A stretch of DNA of 64,000 bases from Edolisoma coerulescens. Lineage: Eukaryota; Chordata; Aves; Passeriformes; Campephagidae. A program made the translations under genes and the position numbers. The DNA is taken from the NCBI GenBank assembly GCA_013397115.1, contig VWZW01002332.1:124001-188000 (forward strand). Reading direction: 5' to 3'. Positions 1-12,764 of the stretch are shown one piece after another. Below the pieces are notes generated by a model, which worked only from the letters and a program-made list of their open reading frames with translations, did not search any database and had not been told where the DNA came from. Position 1 is the first letter of the stretch. The number at the start of each line of letters is the position of its first letter.

Positions 1-3000
1 AATTTTTGTTCCTTTGAAAATAGCCAGTAGTTATTATTTATTTCTTTATTTATTTCTTCAAATCACAATGTAACATCTAACTTTTTAACTTGTTTTCTAT
101 TTTATGTGCAATTAATCTGTTATGAGTTTTGCCATCTAAATTCTCATATTGAGTCAAAACAAAAACCAAAGGATGTTAAAAACTATGTCACTAAAATGGA
201 TTTCAGAAGAGCAAAGCTACAATATAATCTTAGAGTCTTAAAGTCAGATCTCACAATTAATCTGGAAATTCTAAAGTTAAATACTATCATAACTTTAAAT
301 AGCTTCCTGCCAGACTACAGAATGAAAGGGAACCAAATGGTTTCAGAATTTTTTACATGCCACCAGAATGACATCCATGTTAGGGTTGGAAACATTGATA
401 AAATTGAAATAATAATTGCCTAACTCCAACAGAAACCCTCTTTGTTAAGATTATAAAGAACAAATTTACTCTTCAAGGTGTAGGTCCAAAGGCAGCATTG
501 TCAGCCCGAGATGAGAGAGAAGAAAATTAGGCGTTAAAATATATTTTCTCAGAAAGATTTTCAGTTTTACTACAAATACGATTTACATTTTAAAATGTAT
601 GAGACCAGAAGGATATTTATCCCTGAAAATGGAATTTCTTGCTTTTTTCTGTTAAGAAGCATTTTTATCCATGAAGTATACAGACATAAATTGAATACAC
701 AATAACTCTACCAAATACAGATTGTTATCAAATATAAACACAGTCCATCTATCAAAATACAGCCCCATAAAAAATATTGATACTAGTGAGTTTTTTTCTT
801 TCACTTCTTTTTGCAGTTATTCTTGAAAAGGTTATTTATATTCCTGCAATTTATTTAGCAATGCCTCAACAGAAAAGTATGTGTCAGTACAATTTAGAAG
901 TAAAAGTCAATGAAATACTAAATACCTAGATACTCTGGATCAGTAACAGAAGGTGATTAGAGTGAGCTTGAAGAGAAGCCAGGATGTAGAACACATTGTG
1001 AAAAAAATTTTAATAACTTTATATTTCAACACGACAACATATGGTTTCACATGGATTTCAGAAAAAAAAATGGCCTATGTCATTATTATTGCATGGCAAG
1101 GTGCTTTTTTGTAATCACACTTTATCTGGTAAATGTGTGATGCAGGATTCACATCAATTATTCACCAACACCGAGAAGGTAAGCATGGAAGTAGTTTTAA
1201 AGGATTTGTGTACATTACATGAATGAATGGCCTGGAATGGCCTGAATCCAGTGAATTTGTCCTGCTCTTTTGGCTTAGAGATGGTAGATGACACATTACT
1301 AGAAGTGATAGATAAGAAACAGATAAGCAGGAATACTGCTGCTAATCTAAATGATTGCGCTAGCAGTTAGGGTATTACTCACCAGTGAAAAGCCGTATGT
1401 TCTTTTACACATATTTAACAAAACATTAACAAATTCTACTTTAAGCTAGAATTGTTTTTCATGTATGTTCTTTCCTCATTGAGCACTGACTTGTTATCAA
1501 CTGTGATCACATTTTACAATAATCTTTTATTATTAAAGACCTTATTAACATGGGAAATGTTCACTGCATATGGAGACAACATCTAGAAATGTTATAGCTT
1601 CAAAATGAAGAAGTGTGTAACTGCAAGTGTTAAAAGTAGACACGTGAACTGATTATTAATCAGTTTAATCAGTCCCAAACCAAGAGGTATAAGTTGCTTT
1701 ATGCCAAATAAATCAATGTATAAAAGCATTTTTTATCCACTGGCTAGTATCTCTAGATAGTAATATTAGAAGAGCATGGTAGGATCTTTGTCTCCAGATC
1801 AAAGAACTTCAGGGAAAAAAATTATGGGTTCTTTCTCAAACACAAAATTAAATGAGATGCTAATAACACAGGCAACAAGAACAGCTGATGCACATGGCCC
1901 CTATTACCAACCACTGACATTTTATATGGAATAACTTGTTAGAAATCTTGGAAGTTTTTAAGAGCAAAGAGAAAAACTGAACCATTTCAAATATCCTGTC
2001 CCTGATGTAATTCTGTAGTCAAGACCTTGAATAGTTTACAGTGGGACATTCAAATAGCAGAGTGATGAACTTTGCATTTGAACTTCAAAAAATCCAGAAG
2101 GTGATTTGCTGTGAACACTGAAACATGTAATAGCAAAACAACCCAACTAAAACCAAACCAAACCAAACCAAGCACCTACACCACAAAAACTGCCCTGCAG
2201 TAGCCTTCTCAGATATAAAACTTCTATGACAGAAAAGTTAGTCGAGAAAGCAGTGAAGACTTAAGAGAAAGGGAGATGTCTCTGCAGAATAATTAGTTAC
2301 TTCAAAATAGTAATTATTTTTTAAAAGTCTTTCTTTACAATTCATTGGAGTTTTAAACAACTTGTTTTTCTTTTGTCCTGATTGACAGAACTTGGATTCC
2401 ATTTTTCATGTTCTTAATTTAATAGAAAAATATATTTTACTTGTAAGTATTCAACTGAGAAAAAAAATACTCAAATGTCTGGGGTTTTTTTAGGTTCTTT
2501 TTTCATTTGTAGCAAAGCACACAGCATATTTAATATTTTTTACAAAAAGCACATGACTGGTGCACTGCAGGAATCTTGATGAAAATTAAAACACATTTAC
2601 AGAGAAAATAAAAAAAATTATATTAATAATGACAACTTACTATTTCATCTGCAAGTATTGATATTGCTTACATGACATTTCCATGTTGCAACAACCAGAA
2701 GGATTCATGTATGCCAGAGAAGCTGAGCATCCTGTATGCCTTTCTAGTAGGTAAGGAACACAAAACTCGACCTATATCCTAAACAGGAAGCAGGTCCATG
2801 AATTTAAAGCCATTAAAGAAAATGTTATGTATCGTACACTTTTTCTTTAAGCACTTACTTAGTCACGACAGGGTCCAAACCCACACATAAATGCACACAA
2901 AAATACGTGTTACTTTTTTCATTAAAAGATGTGCAAAAGATTAAAAACCCCCACCTTGCTAAGCTTACAGTGATTGTGAAGAGTACATAAAACTTGAATA

Positions 3001-3949
3001 CTATTTTGGAAAAATATGTCTTTGAAAGTTACCTATTGCTTGCCAAATTTCCTGTAAATTTTTAATATCTGCTTTCTCCTCCTCAAAATTTTTGTTAACT
3101 AAAACAAGGCCATACCATTAAAATACAGAGCACTGGTCTGTAAGTCTGATGTGCGTTTTTTGTAAAGTCTCAAATCAGATGCAGCAAAGTAATCAAATAT
3201 GCTCTGTGCATTCCCTAGAACGTTAGGACAGAATTTTTCAGCAGCTTATTATGTGCACTAATATCACAACAATCAAGAAAGGATAATGAGGAGTTCTTTG
3301 GAGCTAATGTTTAAGGCCTAACCTTTTATATCTAATAAGGAGAAAAGACTAAAAGAAGCCAAACTTCCACACCATCTACAGGCTTAGAGGCACTGGATGA
3401 GGTAGAAAACTCCAATTATTGCATTCCTGATAGGCATCCATGTTCTGATTGGTGGGAATTTTCATTCATCACTGGGGAGTAATTGATTCCTAAATGTAGA
3501 TGCTGCACTGTCCTTCAGATTCCAACATAAAAAAAAATTATTGCTGTTATAAATCACAATAACAATAACGGTCTGAAAAATAATCATTGCTGTAGTTAGT
3601 ATTACATTGTTAAATTATAGATGTTCCTTTATTTGAAAATGTGAGTTTAAAAAAAATCAAATAATTACTAATCAAATTATTTTATTTAGAATGTTAAAGG
3701 TTAAATTTTCTTAAATATACTGAAAGTAATAAAATACTGTAGAAGTATTTAGCATACAGAATACTCTAAGAAAATCTATTTCTTCTGCTGAAGGTATCTT
3801 GCTGCACCTCTTTATCCTTCGGTTTAATTAGTGGTGCACAGATGCAAAGAAAATAAATCCATGCCATTAAAAACTTGTATGCATCAGGATTATTTGCAGC
3901 ACTATAAATCATTAACCAATAATGCAATTTATTTTGAAAAACCTTAGGC
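1..3949. other. AT-rich non-coding stretch, no gene recognised
   Basis: No gene, transposon tail or RNA gene was recognised. One 105-codon open frame (106-423, plus) has no recognisable domain, is Lys/Ile/Asn-rich as expected from AT-rich DNA and has no evident splice or promoter context, so I treat it as chance. Minor features are a short direct repeat of AATGGCCTG near 1222-1242 and an (AAACC)n run at 2149-2172. Confidence 0.6.
2149..2172. repeat. (AAACC)n short tandem repeat
   Basis: About four to five copies of AAACC in a row. It is one of several A/C-rich, G-poor tracts in the window (also 13341-13411, 22590-22695, 50406-50554, and the complement at 20449-20484). Confidence 0.85.
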
Positions 3950-4123
3950 CAGATTTACAAAGGCATTTAGGTACTTGAGGTCGGTAGGATTCTAGTACAA
4001 TTTTCAGGAATTTAAGCATCAATTCCCCACAAAAGTCAATGACATTTAGGATTCTGCATGGTTTTGAACTACCAGTAGGTATTAATTTACATGTTTTGGT
4101 ACCTAAATGATTTTAAAAATCTG
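3950..4123. repeat. Ancient palindromic interspersed repeat (MITE-like)
   Basis: The element is bounded by 25-bp inverted arms at 3950-3974 and 4099-4123 that match at 21 of 25 positions; each arm contains ATTTAGGTAC or its complement. The interior around 4020-4050 still carries a worn 'AGTCAATGACATTTAGG' type centre. From recall, this wording (CAGATTT..AAAGG..TTTAGG.ACCT) belongs to an old amniote repeat common in turtles and crocodilians and present as relics in birds. The arms are seen directly; the family assignment is recall. Confidence 0.6.
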
Positions 4124-4374
4124 ATGGCTTATCAATCCCTCTTGAAGTAGAGAAGAGTTGCTTGATTTTATGACCATGGGCTCACAAAAAAATTATTATA
4201 AAATAATGAAGATGGGCACACACGGTGTTGCAGTTATATTGTGGAAAATACCAATGTTTGACTTTTTGGTCTCAGTCAATAATGAGGTGTCTTGCTACAG
4301 AGGTACATATGAACTACTCTGCACTCTGCAGACACATGGATAGATGCTGAGAACTGCAGTGGGTAATAATTTGT

Positions 4375-4535
4375 GTTAATGATTTTTATTGTAATACCAC
4401 GTATTGGGGACATTGATTACAGAGTATGTTAACAAACAGAGCAGTCAGCTTCAGATACATAAAAAACAAATTCAGGCATTAAATGTAAAGACAATCCTGC
4501 CTCATAAATAGCTCCAAGAAATAAAAAATAGTCCT
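4375..4535 (+). repeat. Possible ancient amniote interspersed repeat relic
   Basis: The text around 4383-4410 (TTTTTATTGTAATACC followed by TTGGGGA) and 4487-4515 (GACAATCCTGCC...AGCTCC) follows the order of an old amniote repeat that has a 'TATTACAGTAGCACCTAG...' head and a 'GACAGTCCCTGCCCCAAAGAGCTT' type tail. The match is patchy and from memory only; chance resemblance is possible. It lies next to the palindromic relic at 3950-4123. Confidence 0.3.
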
Positions 4536-7500
4536 TTTCACTCTACTGAGACAGAAAAACAAAAAATCAAAGCACATACCCTCTCCCAAGTGTTCAATTT
4601 CTTCCTGTCCAACTTACTCTACCCATTTATCTCTTTTTTTTTTCTGCCCTGTCTTATCATAAATTTTTGCTGCACAGCATTGAAATGGAACTTCGTGCAG
4701 CCAGGCAAATAGGGGTTTAAAGGTAGCCTCAAGTCTCCTGCTCCTTGCCCATAAGAAAAATCTAGCCTTAAACTGCCACTGTTTCACTGCATTACAGACA
4801 CCTTTTAAAACACAATGCAATTTCTTTTCTTCCATGAAGAATTAGATACTATGCATAGAGTCAGATTGTAAAACAGACTCTCTGGTAAAAAAAAAAATCC
4901 ACTAGACATCTTAAAATTCCTCTTTTCCTGTAAGCTCGAAGTAATTTTTCTGCAGCAAAATACTCCTGAAGCTGCAATGAAAATATTCTGTATTCTAGTG
5001 GCATTTTGGACTATTTTAAGGGGTGATAGTGGTGATGGGATGGAAATCAAAGCATAAACTGCAAGGAGAAATAACTGTATGGTTTATTTCCTAGATAATG
5101 TTTGTACTACGATGTTCTAAAAAAAGCTCATTAATAACTAGCTCTATTTTCATATACAATACTCTTATAATATAGTCCATTTGCTTTTGTAAACATACCA
5201 TGATGCTTTGGATGACAGGTAATTCACAGCTTCAATATCCTCCACTAATTGAACCTGGATGAAATAGGGAGAACACTAATCAGAACTGATTTCAAGTGCT
5301 GCTCACTTGAGGGAGTGAAAATGGTATCGTCTCCCAAGAGGAAATGTTGATATTGCATTAAAAAGACAAGCCCTGTGATATCTTGTGTCTCTCAGGAGGA
5401 ACAGGAGTCTAATAAACTGCAAAGTATTTCCCTGTTGAGGTAGAACACCAGGAATAAGGAGAAAATTTTAATCAAACCACTTGACTGCAGATGTGCAGGA
5501 TAATGGCTCTCTTCTCATAGCACTCAGTTCCATTCTCCCAGCCTTATTTCTCTTCCCACTACAGAAAGGCTGGTCGACCATCTTTACTCAGTTTGATAAA
5601 GGCTGATTTAGGTGCTTTGGATCCGAGTCTGTAAAAACAAGTCTCTAACTTTATTTCAGAGATAATTTTTGAGATCAGATCTTTATTATCAGATCTTCCC
5701 CTTTATTTGTTATAAAGCTGTGTCAGAGTTTCTAGGAGAACTTTTTCAATACATAAGTATATAAATCATAGATCTTATTTCTAGAATGACTGGAAAGGTA
5801 TATTTACCAAGGAAAAGAATCTATTTGAAAGAACACACAGTGACAGTCCAAAGAGAGGCATAAGTGAAGACAGTAGCAAATTTTTGGAGGCAGATGTAAT
5901 GCAGCGACAGTAAAGGTGAAGAACAGGAGACCAGTCAAGCTGAGAAGGCAGCTTTGGGACTTCCATTCAGAAGGTAGAGATGCATTCCACATCTGGAAAG
6001 ACTGAAAACCCTTACAAAACAAAACAAGAAAAGAAATGTAGAGTAACAACTGTAGAACGTGCTACTTTTTCACAAAAGATGATTAGGATAGCAATGGAAT
6101 GTGAAGCCCTGAAAATTGTGCAGGAAACAAAAACAAAAAGAGTGAACTAACAGGGTTAAAACAAATACATGTCTTTGGAATTTTCTATCTAAAAAAAGTT
6201 ATCTCAGATAATTAGGAACAATTAAACATATACCATCAGATAATAAAACAAAATTGCAACAGATAACTTCAGAAATTGAAATTGAACTCGTATTCCATTC
6301 AAGATTAAGATACTTAGATTTATTGTTCATTAAAAAGGGTTTAATTGTGACTAAGGTACATAAACTGCCATCATAGCCAATGGACATCAAGGGCAGCTAC
6401 ACAGGTAAGAATCTATTTTGTTTTCCTAAGGCATCCAGGACATCTACATGGGGCTAGCATGTAAACCCAGAACAGGATACTGGACCTATGGAAGACTTGT
6501 ACATTCTGGAATGTTACATGAAGATCAGCTACAGAGTTCTTCCTTCATGGCACACTGCCATAGTATTTGGAGAGGTAACTCAACTAATGGTCACATTTTC
6601 CATTTTACTCATCTATGTAACAACAACATAATTATTTTAAATGGCAAAAAAAATAGTATGAAATTCTTTAAGTCAAACTGAAAACTCTTTCAGTGGCCAA
6701 AAAAAGGTGAATTATAACCTCATAAAACAAAGTTCCAAGAAAATTGAAAAATATTAAAATAAAATTAATTTCTAATTACCACTACCTGCACTAGTTTAAT
6801 TGACATAATCAGAACACCCTGCTCTGTTCTGTACATATGTCTTACATCCCATTCACCATTTATTTGTAAAGGGTAGGTTTGCTATGTCCTGTATCCTTCA
6901 CAGGATCACTCAGTTCAATATCCATTTTCTTTAGAAATCTGACAAACAGTTTAAAAAGAGGTTTTGCATTTCACTCTTCTCTCAACATTGTAACCAATAG
7001 CAACTCTTTTCCATTTTACTTATTGTTATTAATAGATATTGTTAAGGTCAATAACCACCAGTTATAATTTCATGGCTCTTGGATACTTTAGACTAAAGAA
7101 GTAAACTATTGTCCTAGGCTAGGTTGTTTTTTACATCATTGACCATAGCAACAAAGTCGGATCTCAACACTGACATTTAAAAAAAATAAATGTGAGGAAA
7201 TGCCTTGGCTGAAAATGAACCTAAGAAAAGATAGCAATTTCCTTAGAAAGACAGCTCATTTAAAACTTGTAAGACCCATTTCAACGAGATTTCTTTCATC
7301 TCTTAGTGCTTTCTTTCATAATATTATTTCAGTCTCAACTCTTCTAATGGTCTTGATATAAAGTAAACTCTTTGTGTACAGCAATGAAGAATCTGTTTCT
7401 TTTGAATGTTTTTAAGACAATTGCCATTGCAATTACTTCATAGATAAACTTTTTTAAAAAAGTATTAACAAGAAATGATCATAAATGTTTCACTAAAGTT

Positions 7501-9322
7501 TTGTGTTTAGGTAAGAATAAGATAAATAATAAATCTGTCCATAGTTCCCTGAAGCAAAAGGTACACTATTCTGCCTTTTTTTTTTTTGAGCTGACCAAAG
7601 TACCTGCTGTGTACCAGGGAACAATGAAAGTTTTTCTTTGGTTGCATAACTTTTAATTTTATTCATTAAAGAGATAGTTTTGTTCTTGACACTGAATTCA
7701 TAACATGAAAACAATTCTCTAATTGTTCTCCAATCTCTCAATTGAATGGTCAGTCATCAGAAAGCCTTGAATTATTTTAAAATAAAGTGACTTTTTGAGA
7801 AAAAAAAATCTTCATTCTTCAGAGAACTTATTTGCCAAAAGTTTTTTTTTTGCTTGGAAACTGATAGTGTAGTTTTTCCATTTTGACAGATTCTGAGGAG
7901 ATTTGTAGTTTGAAAATTGCATAAATCTGGGAGGTCTCTGCAGAATATAAGCCAGAATAATTTGTGATGTATTAACTTCTTTTTAATTCACATGTATAGT
8001 TTAAAAGGTTCTCATCTACATGGTAGGTATTTATAGAGAAATTGCAGTATTTATGCAATTCTTATTAACAACAGCACTAAAAATATCCAAATGCCCTAAA
8101 CCACACTAAAATCCATACAGATTTGGAAATGCACTTCTCAGAGAAACATAGAGATGAAGTTAGATGAACCTTGAATAAATTAATGGTTGTTTTTCCACAT
8201 GTAGAGTAAGTGGAGTCATGAGTGATGACTCATAATTGCCTCAGTTTCCCTTTCTAAAACTTACTTGGATTATAATGTCTAGAAATCTGCTGTTTGGTGA
8301 AACAGGGTATTAAAATGAGGGTCTTGCTTTGGCAAGCTCTTGTGGATAATTCCTTTTCTCAATCAGTGGGGAGAATATCATTATCTGAGCTATGTCTTCA
8401 ACATCATCTTTGACCCCTTGCTTGTCCTTATAGCCTTGCTATGTGTGTGTGTAAACTAATAACTGCATAAAGAAATTAAAATTTCCAGTTTGTTATAATC
8501 TTTCTGCTCGCTGCACCATTCTCTGGTTCTACCAGGTACACCTTTTCTTTTATTCATTAAGAAGTCTCCTTCACAGATAATCGTCCTAGACTATCACTTT
8601 TTCTGTATCATCACCTGCTGGTTCTCACGTCTCTACTGCAAATGCAAGCTGCTTGTTGCATTGGTTGAGCATCACCTGCTGTGTGCAGTTTGCAGGTTCT
8701 CAGGACAGAGACTGACTGTGTTCCATTTCTGTGAAGTTCCTAACATGAGATGATCTTGTAAAATATAAATTATTATTACATTTGATATAATATTGAGAGT
8801 GACTTTTTAAATGAAACTTCATAGAAGCTGTGTGCATATGACATTCAGGGAAGAGTTAATGATCTCAAAAGCATCTGGAGTGAGCAATCTATCCTCAGCA
8901 TTGCTGGTTATCTGATGAAACCATCTCACTGACAAAATTGTTTCTCACCCTGTTCTATTGAAGTCTTGTGTGTTTTTTTCCCCTGCAGATGAATAACACA
9001 TCTAACTAAACACCACCCCCTTAATTTCACTTTCCAGGTTTATCTCAGCTTTTATAAATCTGGTCTCATTAACACAGAAGGAAATATAAATAACTTTAAA
9101 GCAGCATAAGTGAAAGTGAGAGTTAGTCTTATTTAGATTAATTTCACGCTACTTCTTAGCTGACATTCAGTATATTATATGATATTTTGGACTTTCCATT
9201 GGGCTCACTGTTATTACACTAATGATCCGTTTCTAAACCATGTTAATTTTTTAAAAAATTTTTGTTCCAAGCAGAGTAAATGAGAAATATTTACACATCT
9301 GTGTTTGAAATTATCGTTACAG
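4536..9322. other. Anonymous AT-rich sequence
   Basis: No recognisable gene or young repeat. Open frames of 60-82 codons on both strands (for example 5804-6049 minus, 6448-6681 plus, 7493-7741 minus) show no family motifs. Homopolymer runs occur near 7577-7589 and 7800-7808, and a 16-bp A/T palindrome lies near 9245-9262. The stretch 8990-9480 is free of recognisable repeats. Confidence 0.55.
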
Positions 9323-9398
9323 GCTGCATTCAAACTTGATGCTCAACCTGGAGAATGATGTGATGAAAAATATTCCAGGAAGCAGTTCAGAATTCACT
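9323..9398 (+). other. Weak exon-like segment
   Basis: A 76-bp segment is preceded by TTACAG and followed by a good donor (CACT|GTAAGAA). One frame is open through it and reads LHSNLMLNLENDVMKNIPGS and onward to SSEFT; another frame has a stop. The polypyrimidine tract before the acceptor is poor, and I recognise no protein family. Chance occurrence of splice-like sites at this length is common, so this is only a candidate. Confidence 0.13.
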
Positions 9399-9972
9399 GT
9401 AAGAAAGAAAGAAAGTGCACCTTTTTGTTGACTTTCAGGTTGTTCGTTGGCAGAATAAATTAATTATGGCCTACTATAGCTCTACTTTTCTTAGGGTAAG
9501 GCTTACCAGACAAACACAGAATGTGTTTTCTTCGCTCACAAGAGAAAAGTTCTTCACTTTGTGAACTGTTTTGATGACACATGTACATCCAAGACCTGAA
9601 AATCTATATGGTGGAGTGAATGTATTTCTTTCTGCTCCAAGAAGAAAAAGATAAGTGTTTCACCTCAGGCCTCTGCCAGTTATTTCAACCCTGACATGTT
9701 ATCAATCCGTTTTTCCAGTTCTGGGCTTCATTAAAAAAGAAGTGTGTAATTTGCCATCATGAAGAGATCTGACCTTCATAAAGTGTAAACAATTGTGTGG
9801 TTCTGGCTTATATCAGTCAAATTCATACTCTGGAACCTGACCAAAGCCCAGACACAATAAAAATGCAAAAGGCAGCATCAATGCTACTGTGAGCTGATCA
9901 TTTCAAGATAATACACTGCACTGGAAATCACAGATAATAGCATGATTTACCTTCCGAAGTCATACTCAAGAA

Positions 9973-9978
9973 TGTTCA
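9973..9978. repeat. Target-site duplication, left copy (TGTTCA)
   Basis: Identical to 10547-10552 on the other side of the solo LTR. If the preceding A is counted, the repeat is 7 bp and the last A overlaps the LTR end. Confidence 0.75.
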
Positions 9979-10546
9979 TGTGGTGGTGCCCCAGCCCCAC
10001 GACCTATGGCCAGCCCCTGTCAATCACGCCCTAGCCATCAGATGGGCGGACGAACCCGAATCAGAGGGCGCGTCCGTAGGCAGAGACACTGAGTAGGGCA
10101 CCACCTGTTCTTCCAGAAAGTTCGTCCTCGTTCGGTTGATGGTTGCAGGAGAAGCTGAACCCTCTTCTCCTGTTCCATGTTATTGGCTGTTAACAGTTCT
10201 ATCCACCCCTTTGCTCCATTCCCATTCGCTATGTACCCTTGCCCCCCCCTCCTTTTGCCCACCTTAAAACTCTCTGCACGAGAGCCCTCGGTGGAGAGTT
10301 CCCCTGGACCCTACATTTTCAATAGACCGTTGTTTGTTGGATCATCCCAGGACTCTCTATCCTTCTACTTCTTCGTCTCAGGGAGCTTGACAGCCTGCTT
10401 GCCAGGCACCTTTGTGGCAGGCTTCCCACAGCAGGAAGCGGCTCTGCCTATGAGATCCACCAGGAGGTTTGGACCCTGGACAGTCCTCTGCCTGGCTGCT
10501 TTTCTCCTGCGAGTTAACAGGCTAACCACAAGGGGTCAAGCGCTCA
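9979..10546 (+). mobile_element. Solo LTR, ERVK/alpha-beta type, with 6-bp target duplication
   Basis: The 568-bp element begins TG (9979-9980) and ends CA (10545-10546). It is flanked by a perfect 6-bp direct repeat TGTTCA at 9973-9978 and 10547-10552, the duplication size of ERVK/alpha/beta retroviral integrases. Its composition differs sharply from its surroundings: it is GC-rich and keeps many CpGs (for example 10040-10080 and 10120-10140), which suggests a comparatively recent insertion. Plus orientation is inferred from a TTAAAA box near 10264, an AATAGA (possible degraded AATAAA) near 10320 and a T-rich downstream stretch. No internal retroviral region is attached, so it is a solo LTR. 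A 178-codon open frame from 10177 runs through it but has no retroviral protein similarity that I can see. Confidence 0.75.
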
Positions 10547-10552
10547 TGTTCA
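10547..10552. repeat. Target-site duplication, right copy (TGTTCA)
   Basis: Identical to 9973-9978. Confidence 0.75.
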
Positions 10553-10787
10553 CATTGATCTGTAATGAAAAAACAACTAAGCCTGAGCAGAAGTGTTTAC
10601 AGTTGAGGAAGATTTTTTCTTTGTTGCCATCTTCCATCATTCTGCTACCATGTGATTTCACGTATGAGTCACTTTATCTCAATGGAATGAAATCCAGGAA
10701 TGTATATGCCTAATCTCAGTTAAAGTCTGCAAGATCCAGAGAGAAATTTCTATTTTTAAAGCATTCATACAGGAGCAGAAATAACAA

Positions 10788-11624
10788 TTTGGGAAATTAA
10801 ACCAAACATCCCTATCATTCCCCCTCTTCAGTGGAGCAAGGGGAGAAAGATGAAAAAACCTCATGGGGCAAGAAAAGGACAGGGAGATCCCTCATCACTT
10901 ACTCTCATGGGTAAAATAGACTTTGGGGAAATTTATTTACTATATTGCAAGTTAACAACAGAGTAGGATAGTAATACATAAGAACAAAAGTAAAGTCACA
11001 TTCTTTACATCCCTCCTGTTTTCTCAGGCTGAACTTCACACATAATATTTTTTCCCTGCCCCCCACTCACTGGCGTGCAGTCTTTCCTGAACACACTGCT
11101 CCAGTGTAAGTCCCTCACAGGACACAGCTCCTGCGAGAAAATCTACTTTTGCATGAGCTCCTCTCCACAGGTAGCCAGGTCCAGCCCAGGGTCTCCTTCT
11201 TTTTGAGCTCTCCATGAGTCACAGGTTCCTTTATGGGATCTCCATCTGCTCTGGTGTGGGCTTGTCCATGGCCTGCATGGTGGGTGTCTGAGACACTGTG
11301 GTCTTCCATGGGCTCATAGAAGTAAGGAATCTCTGCTCTGGAGCCTGGTGCACCTCCTTTTTTTCCTCTGACCTTGGTGTCTGCAGGGTTTTCTCTCTCT
11401 CACTGGTGTTGCTAAGTGCGTTTTACCTTTTCTTGAATAATTTATCACAGAGGTGCCACCAACGTGGCTGATGGCTCAGCATTGGGTAGTGGTGGGTCTG
11501 ACAAAGAGCCTGCTGGTGTTGGCTCTGTCACACATGGGGAGCTCCTGGTGTCCTTACAGAGGCCAACCCTACAACACGCTCTGGCTACTTAGAGCTTGCT
11601 TCATAACCTGACATGCCGCCACAC
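10788..11624 (-). mobile_element. ERVL-type LTR, worn copy
   Basis: This is a minus-oriented copy of the same LTR family as 16870-19091. Shared blocks in the same order are: a CCCCCTCTTCAG-type block near 10822, CTCATGGGGCAAG...AAGGACAGGGAGA at 10861-10886, ACTCTCATGGGTAAAATAGACTTTGGGGAAAT (compare 17011-17046), AACAGAGTAGGATAG near 10961, a long 'CTCCAGTG...TCC...CCATGGGCT' segment, CCTTGGTGTCTGCAGGG near 11372-11388, and ATAATTTATCACAGAGGTGCCA near 11436. The left terminus is degraded (TTAAACCAAAC near 10797) and no clean target duplication is visible. The element looks considerably older than the copy at 16870. Confidence 0.7.
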
Positions 11625-12363
11625 TTCCCTCTTCCTTTTACTATTCCGTCAATTTAAATAGAGAAGGGCTTTCACATATGACATATTTTATCACTAGCAA
11701 TGAATAAACAGGTAAAATCAATAATTCTTCCTGTCAACCACAGAAGTAAACCCATTTTGAAGAGTAAAGGCCAAGTTTTTGCCTCAATTCGAGCTGTTAC
11801 TCTGTCCCATGAATTCTATTCCTGGATTTCTATTCTTGGCTTTCTATTTCTGTATGAACTTGAACAAGTCAGTTGTCTTCTCTCTGCTTAGTATTTGACA
11901 GAAGTTCTTCTGAGGTTAAAATCATTATTTAGTACATGCTAAGATTGCTATGTGGAAGATCGCTGCACAGGAATTACAATAATTATTTTTCACCATGAAT
12001 TTAAACATGTTTGCATTTTGAAATGAAATTGAATCATTAATATTAAATAATAAAGTGCATAGAAATATTATGTTATGCATGATTAAGAGAAAATTATCTT
12101 GGTATGCTTGGCTGGTGGAGTAAAATTTGATGAAGCATTCCAATGAAATATATGGATACACACACATTCACCTGGCACCTGTTTCACTGCTAAAGGAGAA
12201 GCTGCTGCCTGAGCATCCTCACACTATTCAAGGAGTCACACACACATCACCTGAAACTTTAACTGCTAAGACCAGAGTCTCTTCACAGCAGGAAGCTCCA
12301 GTGAGCCAACTCCTTGCTTACACACACACTCACTCATAGACATGCTCTCTCCTTTTTTGGGCT
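11625..12363. other. Spacer between LTRs, no gene
   Basis: No coding region recognised. The stretch 12155-12340 is rich in CACAC runs (for example 12160-12170, 12239-12247, 12320-12332) but is not a clean microsatellite. Confidence 0.5.
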
Positions 12364-12733
12364 TGACCTTAGGTTTCCCGTCGCAGAGTCTCACGCATTG
12401 GTTTATAAAAATAAATAATTTAATAGAGTGCTACAGCAGCAGGTCAGCTCAAGCTGGATGCCTCCAGAGAGGGACACAGAACAAAGAAATCCCCAGGCAA
12501 TTATACCCTTATAAATTCTGCACCAACCTCTCATGCACTCTTCCCACGCCTTGCATGTTTTCTTGGTCTTAATGGTGATTTTTGATCTGGAGTCTTTTAA
12601 CAACTTGTGGGATTCTTTAAATTTGTCTGTGCAGGCAGGTTGTTCATTGTTCTCATCTCATGGAGTTACAGCTTCTGCTGGCAGTTGTAGTGTCTTGTTC
12701 ACACTGCTGCTGCACCTTCTCTCTGGTAGAACA
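12364..12733 (-). mobile_element. Short ERVK-like LTR
   Basis: Read on the minus strand, the block starts TGTTCTACC at 12733 and ends at 12364 with ...GGTCA, so it has TG...CA ends over 370 bp. On the minus strand it contains a GTATAATTG promoter-like box near 12510-12517 and an ATTAAA signal near 12418-12424, followed by a T-rich stretch and CTCTGCGACGGGAAACC near the end, a layout typical of U3-R-U5. The flanks TGGGCT (12358-12363) and TGGGAA (12734-12739) match at four of six positions and could be a decayed 6-bp target duplication. No internal region is attached. Family assignment is inference. Confidence 0.5.
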
Positions 12734-12764
12734 TGGGAAACTAAAAAAGCCCTGGATCTGGGAT

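Noticed and set aside
106..423. 105-codon open frame near the left end
   Set aside because: No domain, no codon-use signal distinguishable from AT-rich background, and no promoter or splice context.
10177..10713. 178-codon open frame, the longest in the window
   Set aside because: It lies mainly inside the GC-rich solo LTR and runs past its right end; GC-rich LTRs often lack stops by composition. No retroviral or cellular motif was seen.
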